Shown piece by piece: positions 9,518-21,010 of a DNA stretch of 30,960 nt (position 1 is the stretch's first letter; every line of letters starts with the position of its first letter). The notes beneath the pieces are model-generated. The model saw only the letters and a list, made by a program, of their open reading frames with translations. It made no database searches and was not told where the DNA came from. The translations under genes and the position numbers were made by a program. Source of the stretch: Solicoccozyma terricola (Eukaryota > Basidiomycota > Tremellomycetes > Filobasidiales > Piskurozymaceae); the NCBI GenBank assembly GCA_001600875.1, contig BCLD01000010.1, positions 1,000,202-1,031,161 on the forward strand. Reading direction: 5' to 3'.

Positions 9518-12516
9518 TCAGCAGGCAGCGAGATCTCTTGTACTATGCCATGAGAACGAACCCAGCCTAGCACGGTGATTGATAGCCCCTCCGGCCACTG
9601 AGCTCAAAGCATGGCCTGTCATCATGGTGCGGAGATGGTCATCAGCGCAATGACTAGCGAAGGCCAGGATCGCGACGAACCATAAAAATAACTTGACCTG
9701 GCCAATAAATTCTGCTCTAGCACCCCAAGCACGTCCGTAAACACCAACGGCCAAGCTGCCATCTCACGCCGGTCTTCGGCCGTCAGAAGGTCATCGACAA
9801 AGATAGCACCATTCTTTCTCATGTACTCGATGATGGTCGTGTTACGCTCGTCCGTCTTTGGGAGGTATGAATGTCAGGAAGAATTCCTCGCTCAAGAAAT
9901 AGAGAAAGTACGAACAGCTATGTAGAAGCTGTTCACATGAACGTGATCGTCAGACAAATGGATCGCGGGGAATGATGAGAGAAACCCACGGATCTCCAAC
10001 CCTTGGAGCTTCAAAAAGAGTGAAGTCCTTGGTAGGAATGATATCGAGTCCCGGGTATGGCTCGAACGTGCCAGACGACTTGATGTCGCGGAGAATCCTA
10101 AAGATAAGAAAACGCGCCAATGCTGTTTACTCGAACGAACTCTTTGCGGGAGATACGAGTCTTATCAACTCACTGTTGTCCCTTGCCCATCCATGACCGA
10201 ATTCGGTCAAAGTGCTCGTATGGATGCTCATTCATAACCCAGCCATGGTTGACAAAGTCCTTTGTCGCGCAACCACCACAAAACACAAGATCAGCCAAAG
10301 ACCAAAGAGGTGAAGGAAAGATCAGAATACAAGGGGGATCACTCACTCCACGCCTCATGTGTGCTGATGTCCACATACGCCCGCCGACCTTGTGCTGCAT
10401 GCGGTTGTCGAGTCTGACAGCAAGGGCAGCGATCATCGGCGGGGGCCTGACATCAAAGAGCACCATCCGTGCAAAGCTCTGGCGTCCCTCCTCGGAGGTG
10501 AAGCGGAGGGATCCCTTTAACAATAAAGCAGACGTTGGCAAATGAGCAAATTACGTTAGCAGAATTTGGGGTAAGGAGACGGAGGAAGCCAATGACGAAC
10601 AGGTTTCCGTAGGTAATGAGTTTCTCCATCCATCAGCAAGACCTGTGGAGAGCAAGCGTTGATGTCATCCACCTGCGTTACGCCTGGCAAAACAGAGAAC
10701 ATAGGCTCACTTCCGCATCGATGTGTCTATAATCGTTCCACCAACCCCTCATCCTCTCTCCTAACGAGACTTGTATGATTGGGTCGGTCACGGAGCGCGT
10801 GTAATCCATGTCAAGCCTATCAGACGTTGACCGCACCATTATTCCTTCCGTCAGCGCATAATATGCCTTTACTGCATCCAAGTAACAACATACGCTCCCT
10901 TCCATGTGAACAGCGCATAAGCGCCGACCTCTTTCAGCTCTTGTATGAGGGCTTCATCGCTCTGTCCGGTCCCAACATGCTGCTTCACATCGTCCCAATT
11001 CTTTACGAGGTCAGTATCCATGACCTCACGGATCCTCTTGCCTAAAGGACTCGTCTTTGCCTCGTCTGTAACATTAGACCAGCCTGGAGGCATCCTGTCA
11101 ACCCGAGAAATTTCGGCGTCGTAGTCGGAGTTCCGAATAACGTGAAGTGAGGAGGGCCGGTGGTGATAGTTTTGTCGATCCCATTCTCCTTTTGGTCGCT
11201 CACTACTGACAGGAAGGTCATGCAAGGAAAGGTAATCGGCGACCGTCATGATGGGGCGTGTTTGGCGTATGTGGGGGATGTCGACCATGAGCTGAGAGTA
11301 AGCGAGCAAGAGAGAGACGTGATAAATGAAAGACTAGACCCCGATGGACGAATACAAAGAGAGTTACAGTTACTAACCTCTATTGGTATGAGCCACGCCC
11401 ATTGCTTGTCAATCCTGTCAAACATTAAAAAGGGTGATTTTCTTGTTAAAAAAAACAAAAAGATCACGAAGACTCTCGCCCCCACCTGCACCCACGGTTC
11501 ATGTCTCCACTCATCCGAATCTAGAGCATCACCTCGGTTCACCATCTTTGCAAATGCTACACGTCAGGCATGTGGAATATGTTATGGAACGTGTCAGCGA
11601 TTCTCTTGGGCGGTCCAAACTGAGAAAAGTTATTTGCAACAGACCTTCGCAAGTGTGTTTGTCAAACTCGCAAGCTCGAGCGTAGACGTACGTCGGAACA
11701 ACTAAAACGCGGTCGAGCAGCTCAGCATGGAGTAGGGAGGTCTCGATGATGTCTGATGAGGTTGATTTCAAGGATGTCAGGTCTACTGCTCCGTTTCACG
11801 GATCGCACGACGTACATCGGATATTATTCCCTATATGCCAGAAAACAAGAAAGAAAGAGTTAGGAGAAGATCGTCGTCGTCTTGACGGGAGCATAAAGCA
11901 CATACATCCCAGCTCACTGTTTGAAGCAGGAGCTGGAACAGTTAGTGGAACCACACTGTCGCCGCCGATAGTACACGCATCAAGTGGGGACTGCTCACAG
12001 AGGGTAGTCACGAACATAATAGCCCTTTGTTTTCGACACCATTTCCTGCAGGACATCAAATTTTGATCTTCCTTTCTGTATTTCGTTCTCAAGGCTAAAC
12101 CCAGCTAACTCGTCGCTACACCCAAATGTCTCATCGTGAGAACCCTCGTCTGAGGAGTTATCGGTGATATCGGATGGTCGACACTTTTCTGGCTTGATCG
12201 TCATACCCTGCTCAGACAATGAATACGGTGGCACCGCCATCCTTTCCTCCCACCAAAGCTGTTCACATCGCCCCCTTTCCGACCAGCCCATGTTCATAAC
12301 AGAGCCGCCATTGTCCTGAATATCATAAGTGGAACCTTGCTTTCCCCAGTTCAACGGTATTTCAAAGACGGCTCCAGTCGTCGAGGACACTTCGTAAATA
12401 ATGCAAAGGAAGGTCAGGCTAAGAATAATGCACAGTAGTCGTAGCTTGCTCGTCAGCAGGGTTCTTGACTTGTTTAGCAGCTTGGTAATAGGACCCGATG
12501 CGTCGCCCCTTGGCAT
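9518..12516 (-). CDS. Type II membrane glycosyltransferase, O-fucosyltransferase-like
   Basis: Fifteen exons: 11999-12516, 11906-11916, 11816-11830, 11645-11752, 11496-11556, 11378-11414, 10894-11291, 10711-10816, 10601-10642, 10347-10514, 10174-10259, 9990-10097, 9916-9928, 9681-9855, 9518-9615. They sum to 1944 nt (647 residues). A short cytoplasmic tail and signal anchor (about 26-41) precede a lumenal stem. The catalytic region starts at GYYVRDYPLELGWNNIRY (165-182), continues with VYARACE and MVNRGDALDSDEW, has HMRRGDF (484-490), which resembles the HxRRxDF nucleotide-sugar motif of GDP-fucose O-fucosyltransferases, and ends ATDER..FYGHALSSVAGG. It should act in the Golgi or ER lumen on proteins or glycans; donor and acceptor are inferred only. 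Three micro-exons (11, 15, 13 nt) are needed to keep conserved motifs in frame. A TATA box lies about 100 nt upstream. Confidence 0.8.
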
Positions 12517-12613
12517 GTTAGCTGGGAAAGGTGGGTTGTAGGCGGGTGACCGTATCCTATTTGTATTGGTTGTCTACTCTTACAAGACATCTCCAGCTCG
12601 CTTACAAAGGCCA

Positions 12614-12619
12614 TATATA
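12614..12619 (-). promoter_or_regulatory. TATA box of the glycosyltransferase gene
   Basis: TATATA inside the palindrome GGCCATATATAGGCC, 98-103 nt upstream of the ATG at 12516. The same distance is seen for the TATA elements of the kinase and transporter genes. Confidence 0.5.
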
Positions 12620-12749
12620 GGCCCAGTAATCAGTGGCCTAGAACAAAGGACAGCCATTTTCCCTTCCAGCTGTAGTTGACCATGGCCATTGCCAACTTAA
12701 CCACAAGTGTTCATTGTCCCGATGTCTCAGGCAACTATTGGAGACATTC

Positions 12750-13061
12750 ATGTCTCCAACCTTCTTACTAGCTTGCTCCTTGATACCCTACTTCCTGTGT
12801 CCTTGCGCCGACCCCGTCTGTCTTCAACATGGCAGGTGCCAACTTGGCGTGTGTGCAACTGACATAGAGTCAAAGACTGAACGTGCATCTCCTTGGCAGT
12901 TTTCATTCCGCCGCAAAAAGCGGTGCAAATGTCGGATGAGACACCGGATTATTATTCGATTCCGGAGGCAATTTTCCCGTCATGTTTCGAGTTACAAAGT
13001 CGGATCGCGGCGCCCATCAAGAGGGCGCAAGAAATACCCGGGAACCATGAGCGAACGGTGA
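12750..13061 (+). CDS. Possible small secreted Cys/Arg-rich protein
   Basis: ATG frame with a signal-peptide-like start (MSPTFLLACSLIPYFLCPCA), a short Cys-containing part (DPVCLQHGRCQLGVC) and then a very basic tail (FRRKKRCKCRMRHR). About 103 residues. I do not recognise a family. The Arg-rich tail may be chance coding in spacer DNA; low certainty. Confidence 0.2.
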   Translation: MSPTFLLACSLIPYFLCPCADPVCLQHGRCQLGVCATDIESKTERASPWQFSFRRKKRCKCRMRHRIIIRFRRQFSRHVSSYKVGSRRPSRGRKKYPGTMSER

Positions 13062-14864
13062 GTGAGTGAGCAGCTAACACTTGGAGTCAGCGATAGCGGA
13101 AACCTCTCCTTCCTCTGATTTCACGTAACCCATTCCGAGATCGCCGCCCAGCTTCGACTATCAGCTGAGCAATCAATATTCTCGACCTCTCTCTCCAATA
13201 ATAGTATTTCACGCCATGACTGTTCCATTTCCGCACTTATATACAAAGCTGTGTCGGTGGCACAAACTTGCCTATGGCGGATCCGTGCAAAGTTGCTATC
13301 ACGGTAGGCTCCGTCTTCTGATGAACTTGCAATTGTCACACCCGTGATGCTTGGGGTTTGCGCTGTGACAGATATATGTTGACGCTGAAAATATTACGGA
13401 ATTGACGTTTGAAAAAGAGAGGTAGGTCCCTGCCGAATTTGAGAGGAATATCTTGCAATTAGTGGCGTGTATTAAAGACTCTGTGGGTCAAAGTCACCAC
13501 GCCATTTTTTCCTTGTGGTGGCCATACCACCCAATATGACGTAGTGAGGACTTGGGGAGAGGGTAGACAATGAGGAGGCCCCCAGCCTCTGGCTCTAGGC
13601 AAGCGAGGTGACCTTGTTGGGAATGAAATAACGCCCGAAATTAGGGTCACCATATCACCTCGGACTCGTCTACCTATAGCTGCTTCTTGTTACGAATAAA
13701 GTGGTGGCAAAACTGGGAATGATATTCGGTGAAGTCTTCTACTACATCTCCAGCTCAATAACCTAGATATTATGTAGTCCCAGACGAGTTCTAAGCTGCC
13801 AAACCTGCATCCTACTTTATACTGATGCATCCTAGACTGATCCAGACTTGCTGACAGTGTTACGGACACGTGTCCATAAAAGCCCTATCTTAACAGTATG
13901 TCACCGTCGACATCGACCTCGTCCCAGATATAGTCAGTCCAGCAACCTGATCCTCGCACTTTCACTTCATGCTGGCTATTCACTCTCGCACACCTTTCCA
14001 AAGGGATAGACTTTAGTAAACACTATGGCTGCTGTCTTGCACCTCCATTAAAGAACGCCTGCCATGTCCAACACCATGGCTGCCATCTGTTCGTCTTCTC
14101 CGTAGCTTGATTCCGAATCGCAGTCATCGCCGGCGCTGAGGACCGAGAGGAGTGATGAGGTGCTTCCCTGAGTCTCAGAACGACAGGCGGGGTTATCAGG
14201 CATGTAGTAGCCTATAACTGTCGACCATGAGCAGCCGTATGCAGCGCTACTATTCCCTTGATTCTTGCACTGGAGAGAGGAAGAGACATCAGTCACGTCG
14301 GCCACGTAAGATAGCGCTCTTTGGGGTCATGCTTGTATGATAAGGAATCCTCCCTTCCTCCCCTCAACTCTTCAACACGTCGGCAACTTGAATCATACGA
14401 TACAATCTATTTCATCGTCTTGTGCCGCTCCGCCGAGAGGCTAATTTGCAACCCACCCCAGTTACATACGTTTCACGGTAATGAAAAATCGAGGAACCCT
14501 ACAAAGCGTCTTTCCTACAAACTTGCTGCTTGCTGCTCATGCACACGTACGTTATTATGCGCAATCAACTTCAAGCAGCATGCCACCGGCCCTGTGCGTT
14601 ATCTGTTTACTCGTTTCCACGCGACCCGGCCAGTCCTCCCAGGTGACAACGACGGCACCCCGGCTGACAATCACTGGCAAATTCTCCGAGATCCGCGGCA
14701 TTCATTCCCAGGAACAAATTAAATGGAAGTACACCCTACCCCTACCCCTAGCATCTCAGAGCAGGCTGAGGGATCCCGCGGGGGCCAGTCTATACAGATG
14801 TATCAGGTATGTCTGCATGATATAAACTCCAAAATCACAACACCCAATGCCCTCCTCGCCTTCC
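13062..14864. other. Gene-poor spacer with weak open frames
   Basis: No gene is supported. An acidic minus-strand frame at 14048-14305 (YGEDEQMAAMVLDMAG at its end) lacks an ATG start and may be a stray exon. The part 13690-13770 resembles 21245-21300 (see the findings). Confidence 0.35.
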
Positions 14865-16334
14865 CTAAAACTGCATCGCCCTCCATTTGTTGTATGGCTC
14901 GTCCACGATCATCTTGTGCACCGTCGGCAATGGTTTTCCATTGCCAAACGCCACTGCCTGAGCCATCAACTGTCTCCACCTTAGCCCGGGCGAGATCTTG
15001 CCCGAGATGGTGTTGGGGGTCAGGGTGTCGCTGTTAATGGGCACCAACGCCGCCCTACCCAGAAGCGCTTCCAGTGCCTGCTGGGCGAAGGAAACTGCCT
15101 CCTTGGCATCAGACGGGACGCCCGTCTTATCGAGGGGTAGGATCTTGGTGTTGGGGAGGTTTTCCTGGAGGAAGGAGATGATGTTGGGGTTCCGAGCCCC
15201 TCCGCCACACATGTAGATCTCATCGATCGCGTTCGGGTTGATCTTGTACGAAGGGAAGTAGGTGCGGTACTGCTTGATGATGTTCTCAGCGGTGATGCGG
15301 GTGATGGTTGCCACCGTGTCGTATTTGTCCATCCCACGCTTCTCGCAGTCGGCAATGATCTCCAGCGCCTCGTTGTCACCAAAGTCCTCACGACCGGTCG
15401 TCTTAGGTGGGTGGGTGTTGCAGTAGCTATTGGCGTTGAGGAAGTTGTTGACGATCTCCTGGTTAACGGTACCTTTCGCCCCCCACTCGCCGTCACGGTC
15501 GTACTCCATCTCGCCGTCGGTGTAGTATCGCATGGCGGCATCGATGAACATGTTTCCCGGTCCGCAGTCCCAGTCGACCATCGCGTCAACGCCGCCCTCA
15601 CTGTCGGGAGGGATGACACATAGGTTGGCGATACCGCCAATATTCTGGCAGATCCTCCACTTGGTCTGGTGTCGAAGCAGCAGCCCGTCGATGAGAGCGA
15701 CGAGAGGTGCTCCCTGTCTTCCGACGGCTTGCTCGGCCATTCGGAAATCGGTGACGGTGGTGATGCCGGTCAGGCCGGACATGACGGTCCCTTCGCCAAG
15801 GCAGAAGGCTGAGCGGGTCTCACCCTGCTTGGGCCGGGATAGTAGCCAGATGGTCTGACCATGCGATCCGATAAGGTCGATGTCGGTGATGGGAAACTCG
15901 TTTTTCTCGCAGAACGTCTTGACAGCTTCGCCGAACATGATGCCGAGGTTGACGTTGAGCTGAGACATAAGGGAAGGAGTGGTGTTGAACTCTCGGAGGA
16001 TCTGAAGGACAGGCTGCTTGATCCACTGAGGAACGGGGATCTCGTCGTACTGCACCCGGATCAAATCTCCGTCAGCCATAATTGTGCATTTGGGGAAGCG
16101 TTTGACCGGCTAAACTCTGCTTACCTTCAAGATCTTCATGTGGAGGGGTGCTTCGGGCGACTCTTGGCGGTAGTGCACCAGCGCGCAGTCGATGCCATCC
16201 ATGGCCGTACCGCTGTTCATTCCCAGCACGATGAGGTCGATCTTGCCGCCGGCCGAGAGCTGTCGAGGGGAAACCCCGTTCGCTGTAGCATGGCCATTCG
16301 CGTTGGGGACAGTAGTGCCGTTGGTGAAGGTCAT
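14865..16334 (-). CDS. Anhydro-sugar kinase, AnmK / levoglucosan kinase family
   Basis: Two exons (16125-16334, 14865-16049) give 464 residues; the 75-nt intron ends at GTGCAG before YDEIPVPQW. Family motifs: GMNSGTAMDGID (38-49, phosphate loop), GSHGQTIW (131-138), FRMAEQAVGRQGAPLV, NIGGIANL (206-213), DCGPGN with the catalytic base Asp231, and MCGGGARNP near the C-terminus. These enzymes hydrolyse the 1,6-anhydro bond of a sugar while phosphorylating O6 with ATP. Bacterial AnmK (about 370 aa) uses anhydro-N-acetylmuramic acid; fungal relatives include levoglucosan kinase (about 440 aa), which makes glucose-6-phosphate. A fungus has no murein to recycle, so levoglucosan or a related anhydro-hexose is more likely; sequence alone does not settle it. 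Cytosolic. It shares a 514-bp divergent promoter with the DUF89 gene. Confidence 0.9.
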
Positions 16335-16422
16335 CTTCGAGTGGCAAAGTAGGAGCGGACTGGCGAATGTGTGTGTGTGCGCGAAGAGGAGTGGACTGGG
16401 GAAAGTTGCGTGGACAGCACGA

Positions 16423-16429
16423 CTTTATA
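16423..16429 (-). promoter_or_regulatory. TATA box of the anhydro-sugar kinase gene
   Basis: TATAAAG on the minus strand, 89-95 nt upstream of the ATG at 16334, in the region shared with the divergent DUF89 gene. Confidence 0.5.
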
Positions 16430-16848
16430 ACTCAGCGCCGGGGGCGAGCAAGTCTTATCCACGAAACTCGTCGGAGCGTCTCGGTTGCACCAGGTAGGCC
16501 AAGGGCAGGATCTCGGTTGAATCGGTTCCACTTGCCTACGCAGTGGCGATTTACGCCAAATTGCGGTACCCAGCCGGCCAAAACTCAGCCGTGCGCACCT
16601 TGCCACAATCTACAGCTTTAGCCTTCCGAGCAGTTTATCAACGAAGCGGGACGTTGCTTTCCACCGCCAATGCCCCGAAAGCTTGCACGGTCGTCAAGCG
16701 AGATCTCCCTATCTGTCTCTTGGACATGGGGTCATGAAAACACAGCCTCCATCTCGTTGACCAACAACTTGGACATTCCTGCTGACAACCACACCCATCT
16801 TTCTCCCTTTACTCAACACCAAACTCGCATCCACCTGAACCAATCACG

Positions 16849-18324
16849 ATGACCATCGCTCTTAACGGCCACCAGTACCTCGCGGACGGCATTCGCCCCG
16901 TGTGGACCAACGACGCCGGCTCGATGGCGGCGGACACGGCCAAGACACGCTGGCCCAAGACGGTGCAGAACATGGTGGAAGACATGGAGCAGTCTGCCTG
17001 GGCGTCGAGCGACCCTACGACGGAGGAGGAAGGGCTGCGCATCGCCGAGGAGCTCAAGAGGATCAGGATTGAAATCGAGGGGGATGAGCGATTGAAGTGA
17101 GTGTTCGCAAAGTCGAACACATCTAGACGCAGCTGGATCACTGATGATGCTGCTCTCTCCAGACCCCTCAAGTCAGATGGGAGCGCCGACATCGCATCCT
17201 TCAACAGGCAGCTCGCAGAGTTTGGGGAGTGCTCTTGGCAAGCCGCCCCGTGGCTGTACAGCGAGTGCTACATGTACAGGTGAGCTCCCATGCCTCCAGA
17301 CTCCAAGTACCGGCAACTGACACTTCGATTCACCAGGCGGGTCCAGCTCCTCTTCTCCACTTCGTCCCACTGGAAGGGCTACGACATCTTCAAGCGGTCC
17401 AAGGACTCTGCCTTTGCCCACTCCCGGGCAGCCGTCGAAGAGCTCGCCGGACGATACATGCAGGTCGTATCGTCCGGGTTCGCGAGCAACGAGACCAGCG
17501 GCGACAACGCCCGATTGCTGTTCGAGGAGATGACCCAGATCGCGCTGTGGGGTAACGCGACCGACCTCTCGCTCTTGACCAAGTTGAGCCTCGATGAGAT
17601 CCAGTCCCTCCAGGGCGCTAGAGCGATAGAGGAAAACAGGCAGAAAATCATCTCGAATGACACCGAGCGGGTCTGGCAATATTTGAGCGGTTCCGCCCCG
17701 CAGGACAGGATCGACATCGTGCTCGACAACGCGGGCTTTGAATTTTTCACCGACTTGGTGTACGCTTCCTACCTGCTTAAATCGGGACTCACTCGCCGCA
17801 TCATCATTCACACTAAGGACTTTCCCTGGTTCGTCAGCGACGTTACACCCTATGACGTTGAGATCGTGCTTTCCGACCTTGAGAACTCGAAACTGTTTCC
17901 TGGACGCCAGGCTCTTGACTCGCTCGTCCAACTTCTACGATCTCATTTCTCCTCAGGAGAGTTGTCCGTACATCACCACCCGTTTTGGACGACCGCAAAC
18001 CCGTTCCAAGATCTCCCTGCTCAAGCTCCCGACCTGTACAGCGACCTTCAGAAGAGCGCACTGGTCATCTTCAAGGGCGACCTCAACTACCGTAAGCTCA
18101 CAAGCGATCGGTCCTGGCCTTACACTACCCCGTTCAAGACAGCCCTTGGACCGATTGGCCAGAATAGCGGGCTGAAGATCCTGGCTTTGAGGACAAACAA
18201 GGCAGACGTCTGCGTTGGTGTTCCCGACCAGGAAACCGTGAAAAGGTTGGACGAGGAGGCACCAGGGTTGGAATGGATCAGGAATGGCAAGTACGCCGTG
18301 GTGTCGTTCTGCGATGGCGTCTAG
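16849..18324 (+). CDS. DUF89 / ARMT1-like metal-dependent phosphatase
   Basis: Three exons (16849-17096, 17163-17279, 17337-18324) give 450 residues, the usual length of the family. An N-terminal helical region (LADGIRPVWTNDAG, TKTRW-like segment) is followed by WGNATDLSLL (192-201), VLDNAGFE with Asp252-Asn253 as metal ligands, FVSDVTPYDV with Asp290, and FKGDLNYRKL (367-376). These are the DUF89 active-site signatures. Such enzymes remove phosphate from sugar phosphates such as fructose-1-phosphate and from damaged phospho-metabolites; a methyltransferase role was proposed for the human member and is disputed. Head-to-head with the anhydro-sugar kinase, so co-regulation is plausible. It may clear phosphate by-products of that kinase (inference). 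Confidence 0.9.
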
Positions 18325-18922
18325 ACCACCATGTTCCCAAGGAAATGTCGAGCGTGATGGTTTGGCGACGTGACGGCGGATTTATCCGCTCGTACAGGAC
18401 GACCACGGCAGGCAGAGCTTGATAACCTTTCGGGAAAGCACGGATCGCTCGCACAGAAAACATATGAAGAAGTATACCCTGTAGACCCCTGACCGCAGAG
18501 TACAATGCATGTGATTCCTATTAGAATACGAAGTTCGAAGAATTGTCTCCCAAAATCCCATCCCATGAGGCGACCTCAGAATCTGCTTCGCTTGGGAGGA
18601 AAAAGGTGGCGCTTGCTGAAAATCGCCTGACAGGTACTGCGGACACTACGACGCACAGACCAGGATATAGCATGTGAAGACTTGATTTCAAATAACCCAA
18701 ATCATGCTCAGCCCAGTCAATGTCCTTCTACCGGACTTTGAGCGATCCACCGAGATCCACAGAGGTCACCGATCAGGGTCAATCCTGCCATACCGACATT
18801 CTCCCATCATTGCATCTCCTTGACCGCCCGGACAGTCAAAAGTGCGGTCGATTGTATAGTTCTGCATCTTTCCGTCGCCCCCTCATTTCAGCTCGCTGCA
18901 TTCGCGGAGAGGTTTTGGCTAG

Positions 18923-18962
18923 TTTAGCAGCCTTTTGCAGCCTTTAGCAGTCTTTAGCAGCC
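18923..18962. repeat. 10-bp tandem repeat, 4 imperfect copies
   Basis: Unit CCTTTAGCAG repeated with single-base changes, 280-320 nt upstream of the transporter ATG. It could be a repeated regulator site. Confidence 0.8.
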
Positions 18963-19139
18963 AATCCCACGGATTCAGGCGAGACCTGAAACTGTTGATG
19001 TTGCGATTGTCGTGACCGATTCTGCCGTGCAGGCGGAGCCCAGCTTTGATAGCAATCTGTGGAGCCCTTTGCCGTCGGGGCTCGGGGCGATCTTTGCCTC
19101 TAACAAGGAGGATTTGCTCCTGCCTGTGTGTGTCCTGCC

Positions 19140-19147
19140 TATAAAAA
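19140..19147 (+). promoter_or_regulatory. TATA box of the MFS sugar transporter gene
   Basis: TATAAAAA, 97-104 nt upstream of the ATG at 19244. A strong TATA element suits an inducible gene. Confidence 0.6.
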
Positions 19148-19243
19148 GGGACACGCAGAGGTAGCCTCCATCACTCTCTCACTCACTCTCCGACCCTGTC
19201 CTATACCACTCTGCGAACAGCCAACACCACTGTTATATTCAAC

Positions 19244-21010
19244 ATGACCAAGTTCTGGAAGAGGTTCACAGGACGCTCCCTTCTCAATCTTATCATTGCT
19301 GTTAGCGCGCTTTGTATCTCCTACGAGGGCATGAGTCAGGGCATCATGGGAGCCGTCACCGTTGCTCCTGAATTTGGGGTGAGTCTTCTTTCATCCGATT
19401 TGAGTTGAGCTCGCTAATCTTGGCAATGTATCTACGAACGCAGCAACGTATGGGCTTCGCCAACGCGGAGGGCCACGTCCAGAAGCCTACTCTCCAGGGT
19501 GGAATAGCCTCAATCTACTACGCTGGTTCTCTATTCGGTGGCTTTCTCGCTGGGTCCTTCTCCGACAAGTACGGCCGTATCAAGGGAATTTGGGCTGCCT
19601 GCGCTTTCTGCTTTGCCGGTGTCGTCCTCCAAGCCACCGCCATCAATCTCGCCTCTATGCTCGTCGCTCGTGTTATTGCCGGTATCGGAGTCGCCTTCAT
19701 CCTCGTCATTGCTCCCTCGTGGACAGCGGAGCTTTCCCCGGCGGCCCACCGAGGTGATACGATAGCCCTGACATTCTTGGCCAACTTTGCCGGTATCACG
19801 CTCGCGGCTTGGATCGGTTTCGGTAAGTAGGGAGCTGTGCCGGCGGGTCACCTGGAAACCCTGCTGACCCTTCTGCACCTTTCTAGGTACATCGTTTACC
19901 AATGCCTTTGGTGGCCAGTTTCGATGGAGGTTCTCTTTCGCCGCGCAGCTCATACCCGTCGCTCTCATCGTTTTCGGATCGCTCCTCATCCCCGAGTCTC
20001 CACGATGGCTCGTCAAAGAGGGCCGCAAAGAAGAGGCTTACGAGATCATCGCCGCCCTCCGTGGCAACGGTGACCTTGAGCACCCCAGCGCCAAGCGCGA
20101 GTTCCAGGAGATTGTCGACGTCGTAGAGCTGGAGCGCGAGAACGCAAAGACCAACTACATCAAGATGTTCCTCGGCATCGGCTCCGGCGATGTCCACCTC
20201 GGCCGTCGCATCCAGATCGCTTTCTGGCTCCAGGTCCTGATGCAGTACGGCACCGGTATCGCTTCCGTCGTCATCTACTCTGGCACCATCTTCGCTACCG
20301 CCGGTTACAGTGGGACCCAGTCGAGCCTCCTCAGCGCATGCCTGATGATCGTCGGTATCATCGGCACCCTCATCGCCGCCTTCACCCTCGACCGCGTGGG
20401 CCGCCGCCGGACTCTTTACTGGGGCGCCGCCGCGCTCGGCACCATCCTCTTTTGCATCGGCGGGCTCTTCCGTGGTGCGCTCAATCATCCTGACAAGGCC
20501 AAGATGTACGGCTCCGCGGCTACAGCCTTTGTCTTCCTCTACCTGCTCGTCTTCAGCTCGTCTTGGCTGCTCATCCCCTTCATCTACCCGACCGAGATCT
20601 TTCCGACCTGGCTCCGGGCCAAGGGCAACGCTTTCGGTGTCGCCGGCTGGGCCATCGGCTACGGCGGTGGATCCCTCCTCGTCCCCGTCATGTTTGCCGG
20701 TATCGGCGAGAAAACCTTCTACGTCTTCGGCGCCGCAATGTTCTGCTACATCCCGCTCGTCTATTGCTTCCTTCCCGAAACCAGTGGCAGGACGCTCGAG
20801 GCCATCGACTTCCTCTTCGCCTCCAAGAGTCCCTTGGTCTGGAACGAGGAGGCGGAGTTCCGCAAGCGCATGGAGGTGCTCGAACACAGGTGGGTTAGCA
20901 AGGAACAGCTCGAGCACGGGCCAGCGCACGAGGAGGAGAAGAAACAGGACTACGAGGCGATTGAGTTTTCTGAGGACAAGGCGGTGGTCTCCGCGATTTC
21001 AGAGGTTTAA
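19244..21010 (+). CDS. MFS sugar transporter (sugar porter family)
   Basis: Three exons (19244-19378, 19444-19822, 19887-21010) give 545 residues with about 12 membrane helices. Sugar-porter signatures are all present: DKYGR (86-90), PESPRWL (207-213), DRVGRRR (340-346), PTEIFPTWLRAKG (406-418) and PETSGRTLE (468-476). The helix-7 sugar site, usually QQxxGxNxxxYY, reads QVLMQYGTGIASVVIYS, without the usual Asn and first Tyr, so the substrate may not be plain glucose. The tail is acidic and cytosolic (about 70 residues). It is a plasma-membrane proton symporter or facilitator by family. It follows the DUF89 phosphatase gene in the same direction, 919 bp away, and is near the anhydro-sugar kinase, which suggests import of that kinase's sugar. 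Confidence 0.92.

Larger units (their letters stand above)
18325..19243. other. Intergenic region: DUF89 3' side and transporter promoter
   Basis: No gene seen. It holds a short tandem repeat at 18923-18962 and a TATA box at 19140. CT-rich sequence (ATCACTCTCTCACTCACTCTC) precedes the transporter ATG, as in many fungal promoters. Confidence 0.5.

Noticed and set aside
11816..12000. Apparent frameshift that would make the glycosyltransferase a pseudogene
   Set aside because: Joining exon 1 straight to 11830 is out of phase, but the 11-nt exon 11906-11916 with good splice sites restores both the frame and the conserved LGWNN motif.
15020..15640. 206-codon minus-strand frame inside the kinase gene
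   Set aside because: Same-strand alternate frame of the anhydro-sugar kinase exon; Thr/Ser/Arg-biased with no motif.
17173..17931. 252-codon minus-strand open frame
   Set aside because: Antisense shadow of the DUF89 gene, which has full family motifs on the plus strand.
19883..20929. 348-codon open frame on the minus strand
   Set aside because: It lies wholly inside the third exon of the MFS transporter and has an acidic, low-complexity product typical of an antisense shadow of GC-rich coding DNA.
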